Assembly: GCF_019059575.1 (NCBI RefSeq)
Contig: NW_024881531.1
Coordinates: 1,550,001-1,614,000 of the forward strand
Length of the DNA: 64,000 bases
From: Amphibalanus amphitrite
Taxonomy: Eukaryota; Arthropoda; Thecostraca; Balanomorpha; Balanidae
Reading direction: 5' to 3'
A program made the translations under genes and the position numbers. This document shows positions 56,486 through 61,800 of the stretch, piece after piece. Within the stretch, counting starts at the first letter, position 1. The number at the start of each line of letters is the position of its first letter. The notes under the pieces were generated by a model. It was not told where the DNA came from and searched no databases. It saw only the letters and a list, made by a program, of their open reading frames with translations.

Positions 56486-58804
56486 GAGTTTCATCGTCGC
56501 CTCAGACCTCACATAATATTTCAGAACGAGGCAAATCAGAATGGCCCAATATAGTCAACGGCACTATCTATACCTTAACGAGTTTATTATGCCTCTAAAA
56601 AGACAATGTCACGTCCTGCCAACCTCCCTAGTTCTACGGAGAAGGGCAAATTGCTGTCTCCAAGTGGACACATGGAGCTCCCCGTCCTTTTTCCTGATAT
56701 AGCTGTCCAGTATATCGGCTTACCTTACCACGAACGGGACCAGTAGCGGCCAGGACGAATTCTGACATCAGTGTCGCACGCTTCGGGGGCGCGCGACACA
56801 TGTCCAGGAAAGAAACAAACAAAAACGGGAGACAAACTGTGTTTTTATGGGCGACTAAGCTTATCGGGAATCAACGCTGCTGGTCACCCCTGTTATAAGA
56901 CTTGAGAAATGCAATGAAGAGGCGTTATCGGTTGTATCAAAAAGGCATCGGAAGCACAGGAAACGTGGCATTATGAGTGTCAATCGTGCGACAGTAGCAT
57001 TTTGACAAGACTCGGAACCTCCTCAACCTCATTGTGATGGCAATCACATTATCGAACTCAGAGTGAAGAACAGGTCGCCCGATTTAGGAGCAAAAAAAAA
57101 GGAATCCAAACTATGGACTGCTCAGAAAATGCCGGAAGTAAAAGTAGAGGAACGGTAGCGGAACGACTAGGTGTTATGAGAACGGAACGGAATACCCACC
57201 CAGAAAGCGGTCATGCTCACGCTAAAACTGATTTTACCTTTGCCACAACGAGGCCACAAGGATATAGCAAAGCTCAAAATTAGCAGCATCACATCAAGTC
57301 GTACCGGACACCGGTATAATATAAAAACTAGTTCACCTGCCCCCTTTACAAACCCGGTTACGTATCACAGCTATCATAAGCCGATCGAACTATTGCCGTC
57401 ATCAACATCAAAGGGTCTGAACGTCTCCGTTATTCTTTTTGCACACAACTGGAGCAGCGGTCGGTGCATCGCTGAGCTGGATCAAAGCGCTGTCAGGAAT
57501 TAGGATCATCCGACTGCGGGTGACAGACTAACCCAGATCTCTCGGCCTCAGTGGAAAGGGTGAACTGAGACACGGAAACGTGAAACGGCCCAACTGCTCA
57601 GCTGGCGCGGTGAAAATCATGCGCTTCAGGTTTTCGCCGGGCAACTCATATTCCGTACAAATGAGACTTATTCCGACCATGGACCGGTGGAGCTAACCAG
57701 ACCAACTTAGTTCGCTGCTTTAACCGCCATATCAGAGTAATATGCATGCTTCGTTATCCGTTAATTAAGATGGCAGTTCCTCACGCACACACGTTACTAG
57801 CCATGAAGATCGAGTACAGGCAGCATTTTGGAGACCTTTTCTCTGGCGTTTCGCCTTAGAAAACCAGAAGGCGATGACGTAAACAATAGTAATCCAAACC
57901 TTCACTCGAATATAAATATTACGGAAGACAGTCGAAAGCTACATAGGTGCATACAACTACATGCATACAGAGCTGATGACGCAAATCGATCCCATATTGT
58001 TGCAACACAACAGAGATAGGATCATCTGCTGCAACAGATATCTGCGCTCTGGACATGACTCAGCCGTGAGGGCCAACTCCCATGGAAAGTAGACGGATCG
58101 TCGACCCAATTCGGAGAAGGGGGCGTGTGTACAGGCTCGGTCAGCCGCTCCCCAGTGATTCTGACCGGTTACCGAGCCCCCATATACCACAGATCGTGAG
58201 GGGGCCTCCCTGAATGGGTACAGGTCGGTCGGCAGCCCCTCCTTGTATCAGACAGATACGATCTGTCAACGGTGTCCGTTCGACAGGCTTTGAGGAAAAC
58301 TGACATCAGCTGATTTGCACTGAAGGGTGTGGCTGATATGCAAGTCTCCTTTGCCGAAGCATGAATAAGCAAACAAAAAGTAACCATTTATATCTGGTGG
58401 GTTCTTCAATGTTGACGTTTATCAATAAAAAAATCCGAAAAAAAATTCACAACTTTAAAACCAGATACTGTTCGAATTCATCCTCCCCAGAGTGCAGCCG
58501 GTACAGCCCGGCAGCCTGCGACTTGTTTCAGTCGCCCTCCGGGCTGTCCTCTCATCCCCCTATAACCCTCCAGCCTAGCCCATGACCGCTCCATCTTCAC
58601 CACCTTGATCTCCCTCTCCAGCCCTCGGCTCACCTTCTGTGGCGCCATGAGCTGACGGTGCACGCTGGGCAGCTGGTTCCCCAGCGGCAGGCGCGTGTTG
58701 AACACATAGGAGGGAGGCCGGGTGGGCTCCAGACCGGCACTGTACCCGAACGGGTCGACGTCGTTCAGAAACTGGATCCGACACGTCACGTAGCTGATCT
58801 TCAT
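1938..58804 (-). CDS. Fhod: FHOD-family formin, 5' part (14 exons, 905 codons; continues off the left edge)
   Basis: Multi-exon gene read on the minus strand. Exon ranges (plus coordinates, transcription order): 58634-58804, 45436-45545, 19743-19801, 16445-16512, 15541-15646, 14110-14316, 13633-13813, 9179-9301, 8645-8919, 5637-5860, 4640-5365, 4308-4430, 2500-2658, 1938-2120. They sum to 2715 nt (905 codons) and every junction is phase-compatible, which strongly supports the model. Domain order: GTPase-binding-like domain (residues about 1-93), FH3/DID armadillo region (94-300), charged linker (301-678), FH1 with three short polyproline tracts (679-708), FH2 from about 741 onward. FHOD formins bind actin barbed ends, bundle filaments and help organise stress fibres and sarcomeres; they act in the cytoplasm and are autoinhibited by DID-DAD contact. 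The rest of FH2 and the DAD must lie beyond position 1. Family assignment rests on segment-by-segment resemblance to FHOD proteins ([47 protein letters not shown]). Confidence 0.95.
2121..2499 (-). other. Fhod intron 13, GC-AG type
   Basis: 379 bp between exons 13 and 14. Donor GCGAGT, acceptor TTCACAG. Contains an 87-bp inverted repeat at its 5' end (2411-2497) and a 17-bp direct repeat (AGTCACCACTACCAGC at about 2348 and 2386). Nothing else. Confidence 0.85.
2411..2497. repeat. Near-perfect inverted repeat touching the GC splice donor
   Basis: Arms 2411-2451 and 2457-2497 (41 nt each) with three mismatches and a 5-nt spacer; the arms share TCTGCCGTCCAAAGGCAAAA and CGCATATGTCGGGTCA. In the transcript the right arm begins two bases inside the intron, so bases 3-6 of the donor (GAGT) would be in the stem. 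It could be a small palindromic insertion or an RNA structure affecting donor use. Confidence 0.9.
2500..2658 (-). CDS. Fhod: Fhod coding exon 13 (FH2 core, GC donor)
   Basis: Residues 792-844: [20 protein letters not shown] then [20 protein letters not shown] and [14 protein letters not shown] is a highly conserved FH2 motif. Acceptor ACCACAG|AAG. The only position giving the conserved join GIE-KLLSLLP uses GAG|GCGAGT, a GC-AG intron. An inverted repeat ends at the third base of that intron (2497). Confidence 0.95.
2659..4307 (-). other. Fhod intron 12, no gene seen
   Basis: 1649 bp. AT-rich in 2760-3660, GC-rich in 3700-4200. No exon needed here: exon 12 to exon 13 joins directly as IVK-KQQESKG. 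No mobile element recognised. Confidence 0.7.
4308..4430 (-). CDS. Fhod: Fhod coding exon 12 (FH2, lasso/linker part)
   Basis: Residues 751-791: [20 protein letters not shown] then [18 protein letters not shown] and IVK. The [15 protein letters not shown] segment is diagnostic of FHOD FH2 domains. Acceptor TTTTCAG|GTT, donor AAG|GTACGA, phase 0. Confidence 0.96.
4640..5365 (-). CDS. Fhod: Fhod coding exon 11 (linker, FH1, start of FH2)
   Basis: Residues 509-750. In order: [20 protein letters not shown]; charged region; DLDFSDL (654-659), a motif shared by FHOD proteins just before FH1; FH1 with tracts of 6, 5 and 7 prolines (residues about 679-708), the profilin/SH3/WW-binding region; then [12 protein letters not shown], the FHOD-specific start of FH2. 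FH1 is short, as is usual in FHOD compared with diaphanous formins. Acceptor TCCCCAG|TCG, donor GGGAG|GTAAGC, phase 0 both ends. Confidence 0.96.
5637..5860 (-). CDS. Fhod: Fhod coding exon 10 (charged, coiled-coil-like linker)
   Basis: Residues 434-508, with a highly charged stretch [20 protein letters not shown] followed by [20 protein letters not shown]. It probably forms a long charged helix. Acceptor CCCCAG|AC, donor GGC|GTGAGT, phase 0 out. Confidence 0.88.
5861..8644 (-). other. Fhod intron 9
   Basis: 2784 bp between exons 9 and 10. Contains a CACGTG-studded degenerate tandem repeat (about 6440-7280); the rest (5861-6440 and 7280-8644) shows no gene, only chance ORFs and homopolymer runs such as the C tract near 7677 and T tract near 8427. 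Confidence 0.75.
6440..7280. repeat. Degenerate repeat units with CACGTG palindromes
   Basis: About five imperfect units share a core like ATCTCAGSAACSGCTGGGC followed by CGATT (6570, 6750, 6905, 7035 and 7160 approximately). CACGTG occurs about eight times, including two identical TGCACGTGCGCACGTGCAG blocks 128 bp apart (7003 and 7131). A (CGGCC)n tract (about 6523-6548) and GAGCGAGCGCAGCGAGCGA lie at the left end. It looks like a decayed repetitive element; no coding capacity. Confidence 0.75.
8645..8919 (-). CDS. Fhod: Fhod coding exon 9 (low-complexity linker)
   Basis: Residues 342-433. Arg-rich start ([15 protein letters not shown]), an acidic Ser patch ([12 protein letters not shown]), then [20 protein letters not shown]. 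No folded domain is evident; Ser/Arg-rich stretches could be phosphosites (inference). It was chosen over the other two frames because only this frame joins the neighbouring exons in phase and has protein-like composition. Acceptor TTATCAG|G, donor CCAAAT|GTGAGT. Confidence 0.84.
9179..9301 (-). CDS. Fhod: Fhod coding exon 8 (post-FH3 helical linker)
   Basis: Residues 301-341: [20 protein letters not shown] then [12 protein letters not shown]. It corresponds to the short helix after FH3 in vertebrate FHOD (D.DLRTQL.LYE..LK.EDGD). Acceptor CGACAG|G, donor ATCAG|GTCAGC (a weak donor), phase 2. The first 62 nt or so and the acceptor are tandemly duplicated 98 bp upstream. Confidence 0.9.
9242..9401 (-). 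repeat. Fhod: 98-bp partial tandem duplication of exon 8 5' end
   Basis: The segment with the exon 8 acceptor and its first 62 nt or so recurs 98 bp upstream (second copy about 9339-9401) with few differences (for example GTGTCCGCCCGAGAGAGGTA in both). The upstream acceptor AG (9400-9401) is intact, but the copy has no donor and the 98-nt offset would shift frame, so it is a pseudo-exon. Confidence 0.88.
9302..13632 (-). other. Fhod intron 7
   Basis: 4331 bp between exons 7 and 8. It contains the exon-8 duplicate, a G-run (about 10420-10434), and a 2-kb array of GCGTACTCTTA motifs (10728-12716). The part at 12720-13632 has several CRE-like TGACGTCA/TGACGTAA words around 13130-13210 but no gene. 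Confidence 0.75.
10728..12716. repeat. 2-kb element with repeated GCGTACTCTTA motif in both orientations
   Basis: Two nested tandem duplications: unit A starts at about 10728 and 11286 (period about 558), unit B at about 11838 and 12257 (period about 419). The exact 11-mer GCGTACTCTTA occurs at 10916, 11474, 11850, 12213, 12231, 12269, 12294 and 12670 on plus, and at 10743, 11301 and 11499 on minus, with more near-copies (10941, 10965, 11876, 12688). Ends resemble inverted repeats: TAGGGTGAAG...TAAGAGTACGC on the left, ..CTTACCCGCCCTTACCCTA on the right. No transposase ORF. Probably a non-autonomous DNA element with internal motif amplification (inference). Confidence 0.8.
13633..13813 (-). 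CDS. Fhod: Fhod coding exon 7 (end of FH3/DID)
   Basis: Residues 241-300, [20 protein letters not shown], then [19 protein letters not shown], then [12 protein letters not shown]. It matches the FHOD pattern PW..LM.IL followed by ELLVY..TLINKTL. Acceptor CCCTCAG|GC, donor AACAA|GTGAGC, phase 2. Its first bases are duplicated in the upstream intron. Confidence 0.94.
13814..13872 (-). repeat. Fhod: 57-bp partial tandem duplication of exon 7 5' end
   Basis: About 36 nt at the exon 7 start plus its acceptor recur 57 bp upstream (13836-13872): both contain GGTCATCAGACCGTGCCA and TCCGGCCTG. A G-run separates the copies. Using the upstream AG (13871-13872) would stay in frame but meets a TGA within the duplicate. 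Confidence 0.85.
14110..14316 (-). CDS. Fhod: Fhod coding exon 6 (FH3/DID helices)
   Basis: Residues 172-240: [15 protein letters not shown], then [20 protein letters not shown], then [15 protein letters not shown], ending VDRER. These are conserved DID helices. Acceptor CCCGCAG|CT, donor GAGAG|GTGAGG, phase 1. A second in-frame acceptor lies exactly 63 nt upstream (AG at 14380-14381); if used it would add 21 residues without a stop. Confidence 0.94.
14317..15540 (-). other. Fhod intron 5, no gene seen
   Basis: 1224 bp. Apart from the duplicated exon-6 acceptor at its 3' end, no repeat, RNA gene or coding segment recognised. Confidence 0.7.
14319..14381 (-). repeat. Fhod: 63-bp diverged duplicate of exon 6 acceptor and 5' end
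   Basis: Upstream copy has a CCTCCCCCCGCAG acceptor followed by CCCTCGACCAG, against CCTCCTCCCGCAG and CTCTCGGTCAG at exon 6. The offset is exactly 63 nt and stop-free, so an extended exon would insert [20 protein letters not shown] plus Ala. The insert is not in FHOD relatives I know, so the shorter exon is preferred. Confidence 0.7.
15541..15646 (-). CDS. Fhod: Fhod coding exon 5 (FH3/DID)
   Basis: Residues 137-171, starting [20 protein letters not shown] and ending YQNYILR, plus one base of codon 172. This is the armadillo-like core of the diaphanous inhibitory domain. Acceptor ATTTCAG|GAC, donor CGAG|GTGAGC, phase 1. Confidence 0.94.
15647..16444 (-). other. Fhod intron 4, no gene seen
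   Basis: 798 bp; short chance ORFs only. Confidence 0.7.
16445..16512 (-). CDS. Fhod: Fhod coding exon 4 (68 nt, FH3/DID)
   Basis: Residues 114-136, [19 protein letters not shown] then QIFQ, near-identical in pattern to vertebrate FHOD proteins. Acceptor GTTTCAG|AA, donor TTCCAG|GTGCGT, phase 0 out. The upstream intron is 3.2 kb and holds a tRNA gene; the downstream one is 798 bp. Confidence 0.93.
18471..18554. repeat. 42-bp tandem duplication (2 copies)
   Basis: Copies 18471-18512 and 18513-18554 start GGGTCACGGGAAATGAGGAA and end CTCTTTGAAGCC; they differ at one position. A recent duplication. Confidence 0.92.
19329..19412 (-). tRNA. tRNA-Leu (anticodon CAG)
   Basis: 84-nt cloverleaf on minus. 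Acceptor stem GTCAGGA pairs with TTCTGAC (one G-T), discriminator A; anticodon stem CTGCG/CGCAG around loop TTCAGGT gives anticodon CAG; long variable arm as in Leu tRNAs; T arm with GGTTCGAATCCC as B box. A TTTT Pol III terminator follows (AAAA at 19319-19322 on plus). Position 8 is C where U is nearly invariant, so it could be a variant or decaying copy. CCA is not encoded, as usual in eukaryotes. Confidence 0.92.
19743..19801 (-). CDS. Fhod: Fhod coding exon 3 (59-nt small exon, start of FH3/DID)
   Basis: Completes codon 94 and encodes residues up to 113 ([19 protein letters not shown]). The string ILRTQLSVR..A.IEK is the FHOD consensus at the start of the FH3 region. Acceptor TTTCAG|T, donor ATCG|GTAAGT, phase 2 in and phase 1 out. 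It lies at the end of the 25.6 kb intron. Confidence 0.92.
21386..21907 (+). mobile_element. Non-LTR retrotransposon ORF2 fragment, part 1 (post-catalytic RT/C-terminal region)
   Basis: Translated segment [12 protein letters not shown] ... [17 protein letters not shown] ... [20 protein letters not shown] ... [14 protein letters not shown] ... [16 protein letters not shown] ends at IVSRG. This is the region after the YxDD box in CR1/L2/Jockey-group LINEs. The copy is 5'-truncated (no endonuclease or catalytic RT). Its frame continues in part 2 at 26872 once the intervening element is removed. Inactive fragment. Confidence 0.88.
22031..22335. repeat. 155-bp subterminal tandem duplication
   Basis: Two nearly identical units (period about 155) containing ATTGATCGCAGAAACAGAGC, CAGTCAGTACCCATTATCGG and CCCGATCCCCATTTTCG, inside the left end of the CACT-ended element. 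One copy reads CGGGCTC, the other CGAGCTC. Confidence 0.92.
22860..23960 (-). pseudogene. GC-rich decayed coding-like block, unidentified origin
   Basis: On the minus strand, protein-like pieces follow each other with frame changes: [39 protein letters not shown]; then [37 protein letters not shown] and [62 protein letters not shown]. Basic, Ser/Asp-rich composition and an AT-hook-like RGRGRP suggest a nuclear regulatory protein, but I do not recognise the family. Several frameshifts and stops and no clear introns suggest a retrocopy or captured gene fragment inside the DNA element. Confidence 0.5.
24048..24650 (-). mobile_element. Decayed RNase H-like domain fragment of a LINE
   Basis: Minus-strand segment [20 protein letters not shown] then [14 protein letters not shown] matches the central RNase H pattern SYRAEM.AL ... 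I.SDSQ(A/S)AL found in I/R1-type non-LTR retrotransposons. Upstream pieces in other frames (WVDGSAT-like) fit the start of the same domain with frameshifts. Nested in the CACT-ended element. Confidence 0.65.
25316..25454 (+). repeat. G-rich pentamer array grading into TTAGG-like telomeric sequence
   Basis: (GGGCT/GGGTT)n pentamers for about 90 bp followed by GGATTAGGTTAGGTAATAGG and further TTAGGT words. TTAGG is the common arthropod telomere repeat. Strong G-quadruplex potential on plus. Lies inside the CACT-ended element. Confidence 0.85.
26872..27245 (+). mobile_element. Non-LTR retrotransposon fragment, part 2 (ORF2 C-terminus and 3' tail)
   Basis: [20 protein letters not shown] then [20 protein letters not shown] ends at a stop (27079-27081). 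A 3' UTR of about 160 bp ends in a (TACAA)n tail (about 27220-27245), typical of LINE 3' ends. Direct continuation of the fragment at 21386-21907. Confidence 0.88.
30828..30884. repeat. 19-bp tandem repeat, 3 copies
   Basis: Unit GACTCTTAACATGACTCAT, the third copy with two or three changes. Confidence 0.9.
31350..33557 (+). mobile_element. Non-LTR retrotransposon, 5' part (endonuclease and reverse transcriptase), degraded
   Basis: Endonuclease (AP-type): [24 protein letters not shown], then [17 protein letters not shown] and DELSDHFPI in order, with a frame change near 31590 and stops near 31466 and 31551. After a frame break at about 32137-32240 the linker and RT follow: [50 protein letters not shown], catalytic YADDT (about 33291), LKYLGM-like thumb start. 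The ORF is interrupted at 33558 by a TTAA-flanked element. CR1/L2/Jockey-group by motif wording; the left end is probably 5'-truncated. Not functional. Confidence 0.93.
33562..34751. mobile_element. piggyBac-like non-autonomous element, 1190 bp, TTAA target duplication
   Basis: TTAA flanks both ends (33558-33561 and 34752-34755). Termini are inverted: CCCGCGCCC(G/T)GCTGGGGG, then a G/C run, then GTGTTTGAACACCCCCCCTT on both sides. The left end has an extra internal duplication of the terminal motif. Removing the element and one TTAA restores the host LINE frame (HIN then KLYTTLCRN). Interior: many AGGTCA/TGACCT words and a perfect 14-bp GC-rich hairpin (34658-34688). No transposase. Confidence 0.92.
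34658..34688. repeat. Perfect 14-bp-stem hairpin inside the TTAA element
   Basis: AAAAACGGCGGCGC, loop TCC, GCGCCGCCGTTTTT. Perfect arms in a region otherwise diverged suggest selection, recency or gene conversion; could be a structural feature of the element. Confidence 0.9.
34756..35880 (+). mobile_element. Non-LTR retrotransposon, 3' part (RT C-terminal region and 3' UTR)
   Basis: Continues the interrupted [31 protein letters not shown], then (frame-shifted near 34870) [28 protein letters not shown], ending at a stop at 35316-35318. The C-terminal pattern (IQKR..RII, LL.I.DV...Q) is standard for CR1/L2-group LINEs. A 28-bp minisatellite lies in the 3' UTR, and a short (ATG)n tail near 35870 may mark the end. 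Confidence 0.85.
35403..35514. repeat. 28-bp minisatellite, 4 copies
   Basis: Unit starts GTATGTATGCATACGTAGTC and ends ATGCATAC; copies begin at 35403, 35431, 35459 and 35487. The unit itself contains palindromes GTATGCATAC and ATGCAT. Located in the LINE 3' UTR. Confidence 0.95.
43590..43618. repeat. (GGGA)n microsatellite
   Basis: About seven GGGA units, followed by purine-rich DNA to about 43700. Confidence 0.95.
44183..44224. repeat. 10-bp repeat CAACAGTGAC, 4 copies
   Basis: CAACAGTGAC, TAACAGTGAC, CAACAGTGAT, CAACAGTGAC with one extra T. Confidence 0.85.
45436..45545 (-). CDS. Fhod: Fhod coding exon 2 (GTPase-binding-like domain)
   Basis: Encodes residues 58-93 plus two bases of codon 94. 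It starts [15 protein letters not shown], the expected continuation of APQK in FHOD proteins, and ends DEFEGFVD. Acceptor TTTTCAG|CTA, donor GACAA|GTGAGT, phase 2. It is isolated between two very large introns (13.1 and 25.6 kb), so an exon finder using short intron limits would miss it. Confidence 0.92.
46515..46555. repeat. (TC)n microsatellite
   Basis: About 20 uninterrupted TC units. Confidence 0.98.
49097..49194. repeat. Degenerate (TCTG/TCCG)n tract
   Basis: Imperfect tetramers TCTG, TCCG and CCGT over about 100 bp. Confidence 0.88.
51719..53732. mobile_element. Foldback-like element with 10-bp minisatellite arms, 9-bp target duplication
   Basis: Outer inverted repeats: left 51719-51788 and right end are identical for about 70 bp, starting GGGTGCGGCTAATTGTGGGC; homology resumes beyond (GGGCCGCCGTGCCAAGCCGA-like) to about 125 bp. 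Flanking direct repeat ATCTCAACC at 51710-51718 and 53733-53741. The arms (about 51863-52692 and 52703-53575) are long runs of a 10-bp unit GACTCAGAYN/GACTCAAAYN on the left and its complement on the right, centred at about 52697. 10-bp repeats in inverted arms with 9-bp duplications is the organisation of Drosophila Foldback elements, which are related to Mutator-like transposons. No transposase in this copy; the long ORF at 51639-52628 is only translated repeat. Confidence 0.92.
54706..55055. mobile_element. 350-bp inverted-repeat (MITE-like) element
   Basis: Left arm starts GAGTGCTGTTCACGGGCACC and TGCGGTAGCTGCGGTAGCTG; the right end is its complement, ending CCCGTGAACAGCACTC. Arms are about 45 bp with short GCGGTAGCT repeats. 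Two TGACGTCA words inside (54769, 54808). No clear target duplication. Confidence 0.78.
55275..55340. repeat. 10-bp tandem repeat CATCAGNNGY, 7 copies
   Basis: Units at 55275, 55285, 55295, 55305, 55315, 55325 and 55335, alternating CATCAGCCGC with CATCAG(A/G/T)(C/T)GT forms. Confidence 0.92.
56432..56484. repeat. (GA)n microsatellite
   Basis: About 26 uninterrupted GA units. Confidence 0.98.
58634..58804 (-). CDS. Fhod: Fhod coding exon 1 (start codon; GTPase-binding-like domain)
   Basis: Encodes residues 1-57, starting [19 protein letters not shown] and ending at APQK. The start is chosen because an in-frame TGA lies nine codons upstream (58829-58831) with no intervening ATG, and the context CCACCATGA is a good Kozak match. 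The motif QFLND.DPF followed by EPTRPP and [11 protein letters not shown] is the FHOD N-terminal signature. Donor is AAG|GTGAGC, phase 0. An upstream untranslated exon cannot be excluded. The next coding exon is 13.1 kb away. Confidence 0.93.
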
Positions 58805-61800
58805 GGTGGACGGTAGGAGGAGATGCAGTCAGTCAGAGGTCGACAGTCACTCGCAGGAGGTTACGGCACGGTGGCAAGCATTTAATCACTACGTCTTCAA
58901 TGCTTAGGTGACAAGATGCATCACAAACTGTCTAAGTAAGGTGCGAGATATGTTGCACAAATCCGTTCGCAGTTCAGGGCGAAGTGCTCACCACCTCCAA
59001 AACGCCCTCACACCAAATGCCGAAATCTGCGTTTTCCCCGACCACCACAGCACCACACTGACACCACCTCCTCGTGCCGCGCCGCCGCCGCGTCACTGCC
59101 GTGCCATGCACCCACCGAAGACAGCGTGCAACTGACTGCGCCGCCGCCCGCCGCCGCCGCCGGTCGACTCGAACAGCTGACGGCCAGCGCACACCGCAGC
59201 AGAAGACGGCAGCAGCAGCAGCGGTCCAGGCCGCCCCCGCCCTCAGCAGACATGCGCACTGCGCAGCCGCAGTTGGACCAGGTGGGTGGGCGCCGGGCGC
59301 CGGGCGCCGGGCGGCGGCGCGGGGCGGGGGCGGAGGCGGTGGGGTGGATTGACAAAACCAACAGGTGGGTGTATCGGTTATCCAGCGCCGGCCTATCAGC
59401 CCGGGTATGTCTGCCGGATGATTGCGCGGCAGCTGATTGCAGCAGTAATCCTCTGTCTGTCTGGGTTGTTTGAGAGGTGACTCACCGGCGTCCTGGCACA
59501 GTGATCGAAGCTGAACGGGTGACCGAGCTGAGGATCACCTGGGTGACCCGTGACAATAGAACTGAGAGCGAAGATAAACTATGGACCGGACCGATAGACC
59601 AATATCGCCGAATGATAGAATGAGTGCAACTGTGACCTGTAAATCAGGACTCCCGCTTATCGAGGTCCTGTGACCGAGTGGTCAAACGAAAGATCGGGCG
59701 GACTGCAGTCGAATAACAGCGAGAATCACTGGATGGCCATGCAGTACTATAAATAATCCGACGACCGGCTGGACGACAAACCCTGGGACAACATCTTAGC
59801 GCCAGCACATTGATAACTGAACTGTGGAGCTGGACTCTGGGAGGCGATTTCCGTCACAAGTAGTCGGCACATTAATGCTTCAAGCAAAGGTGTGTGTGCT
59901 GGTACATATGAATAGCCTAATATGCATGTTGTATAATATCGCAATCACGAATTCAGTAAACAACGATTGTGAAATATTGCTGAATTTGGAGCTCAATCGC
60001 TTATCTTCCTTCGTCAACGGCCAGAGTGTAACAGAGCTGTCATAATAACGCGACTTCAATCACAGGCCGCTCTGGGTAAAGATCACCGCGGTTCAACAGC
60101 TGGATGCCTATTGCCTAAGTTACATAACAGACGTAGGGACATTGCCCTTGTCACCCCCAAAAAGTTGAATTTGAATTTCTTTAACAGATCGCCGAGACAC
60201 TACTCATAATATAAAGACGCGTATATTGGTGACCATTTCCTTAATTTTGTCGTTTTTAGTCACAGTCAACAAAATCGTTCCGTGGCGGGATTAAAAATGT
60301 TGGCCCTTTTACATGGATTCAGTCCAACTTTATGATCGCTGGGCTTGGACGTCAGTTACAACAAAGACCAATGGTAAGTGAGTGAGAGCATTGTATGCAC
60401 ATCATGATGCATTGTATTCTGTGCTTGACATTTGGTGCCATCGAAATCACGGGAAATGACGTAACCACCCCATCCGCAATCGAACACTAACCATGAATCG
60501 AACGCCACCATTGTTGTCTTTGTTCACAGCGATAATGAAAAATAAGTAACTACCAGTTATGTGCAGATCCGCTTACCATCCGCGAAAACGTTCAGAGGTC
60601 GATTACAAGTTCCTCGACATTCATAGAGAGCAGAATTCGTCCCATTCCATAAGTAAAATGAAGAAAAGATAAAGGGGAACATGATCGGATCCAGAAAGGC
60701 GGCCTTCGACGCTGGGGGGGGGGGGGATATCTTCAAAAAAGTTTCTCCAATAAAACATCTCGTATTTCGATTCTTTGTGAACTGTAGTGCCGTTTAAAGC
60801 AAACAATAATGATACTCGCTAACATAATGTGGCTTTAGTTCCACAACAAGGCCCAGCTAGGTAAATAATTTCGGTCCCACAACAGAGAGCACCTGCCGGC
60901 TCAAACCACCAGTCCCGTCCTGACCTGACACAGGACCGAGGTGTCTCATGTTACTGACCGGCGACCACGCAGTCTGTGGCTAGTGATACACCACCGAGGC
61001 GAGCGATACTGCGATCAAATGACATACACGGTGTGTTTAGGGCGGCCGGTGCGAGTTATTGATATTCAGCAGGCGCGCGGAGTAGGTATCGGTCGGTTAA
61101 TTGAAATGGAGCAGTTCAGAATAAGACGTAGCGAATGAAGGAATAAAAAAGAAAGTGATAAACATACGCGTAAGAGAAAGATGATCCTCGGAAAACCAGA
61201 CATCCTCGTAAATATGAATGAAATATGTTGTAAATTAAAAATATGAGCATTCCTTGGGAAAGAATGCTCTTCTTAGAACACTAAAATACGACGAACACGA
61301 ACAGATTTTAGGGCATATATGCCCACATGGCGCAGTTGGCTTTGCCGTATTGTCGCGTGCCCGAAGGTCGGATACCAATCGCTGTTTCAAAAGAGCCGAC
61401 ACACTACGGGACAAGTGTTTCACTATAAGTTTTTCGGTGCCGTAGTAAATGGACGCTGTACGGTGCCGAATACTGCAATCAGGAATGTGTAGCTGTGTTA
61501 CATCACACTAATCCCATGACATCAGCTGTTCAGAAAACGCCATGTTTAGCGCCGCTACTTGACTTTTAAAATCAGCGATACAGGACCACGCATTAATCAT
61601 GCTTGAGCAGTTTGCTAGCTGAAGGATAAAGCACCAGGCGCATGCGACTGTGACAGTCAGTCGACTACAAACCTTCAGAGACATGGAAATGGCCGTATTG
61701 AACAAGATTCTCACCATCAGGCATCACTTGAACCAGCTCTCTTAAACGTTTCTTATTCCCTTATCCCCTGTTGAATCTAAGAAGAAGCAACGATCTACCT

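Larger units (their letters stand above)
45546..58633 (-). other. Fhod intron 1 (13.1 kb)
   Basis: Contains a (TC)n run, a TCTG/TCCG tract, a 2.0-kb Foldback-like element, a 350-bp inverted-repeat element, a 10-bp CATCAG array and a (GA)n run. Stretches between them (46.6-49.0, 49.2-51.7, 56.5-58.6 kb) hold only chance ORFs. Confidence 0.75.
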
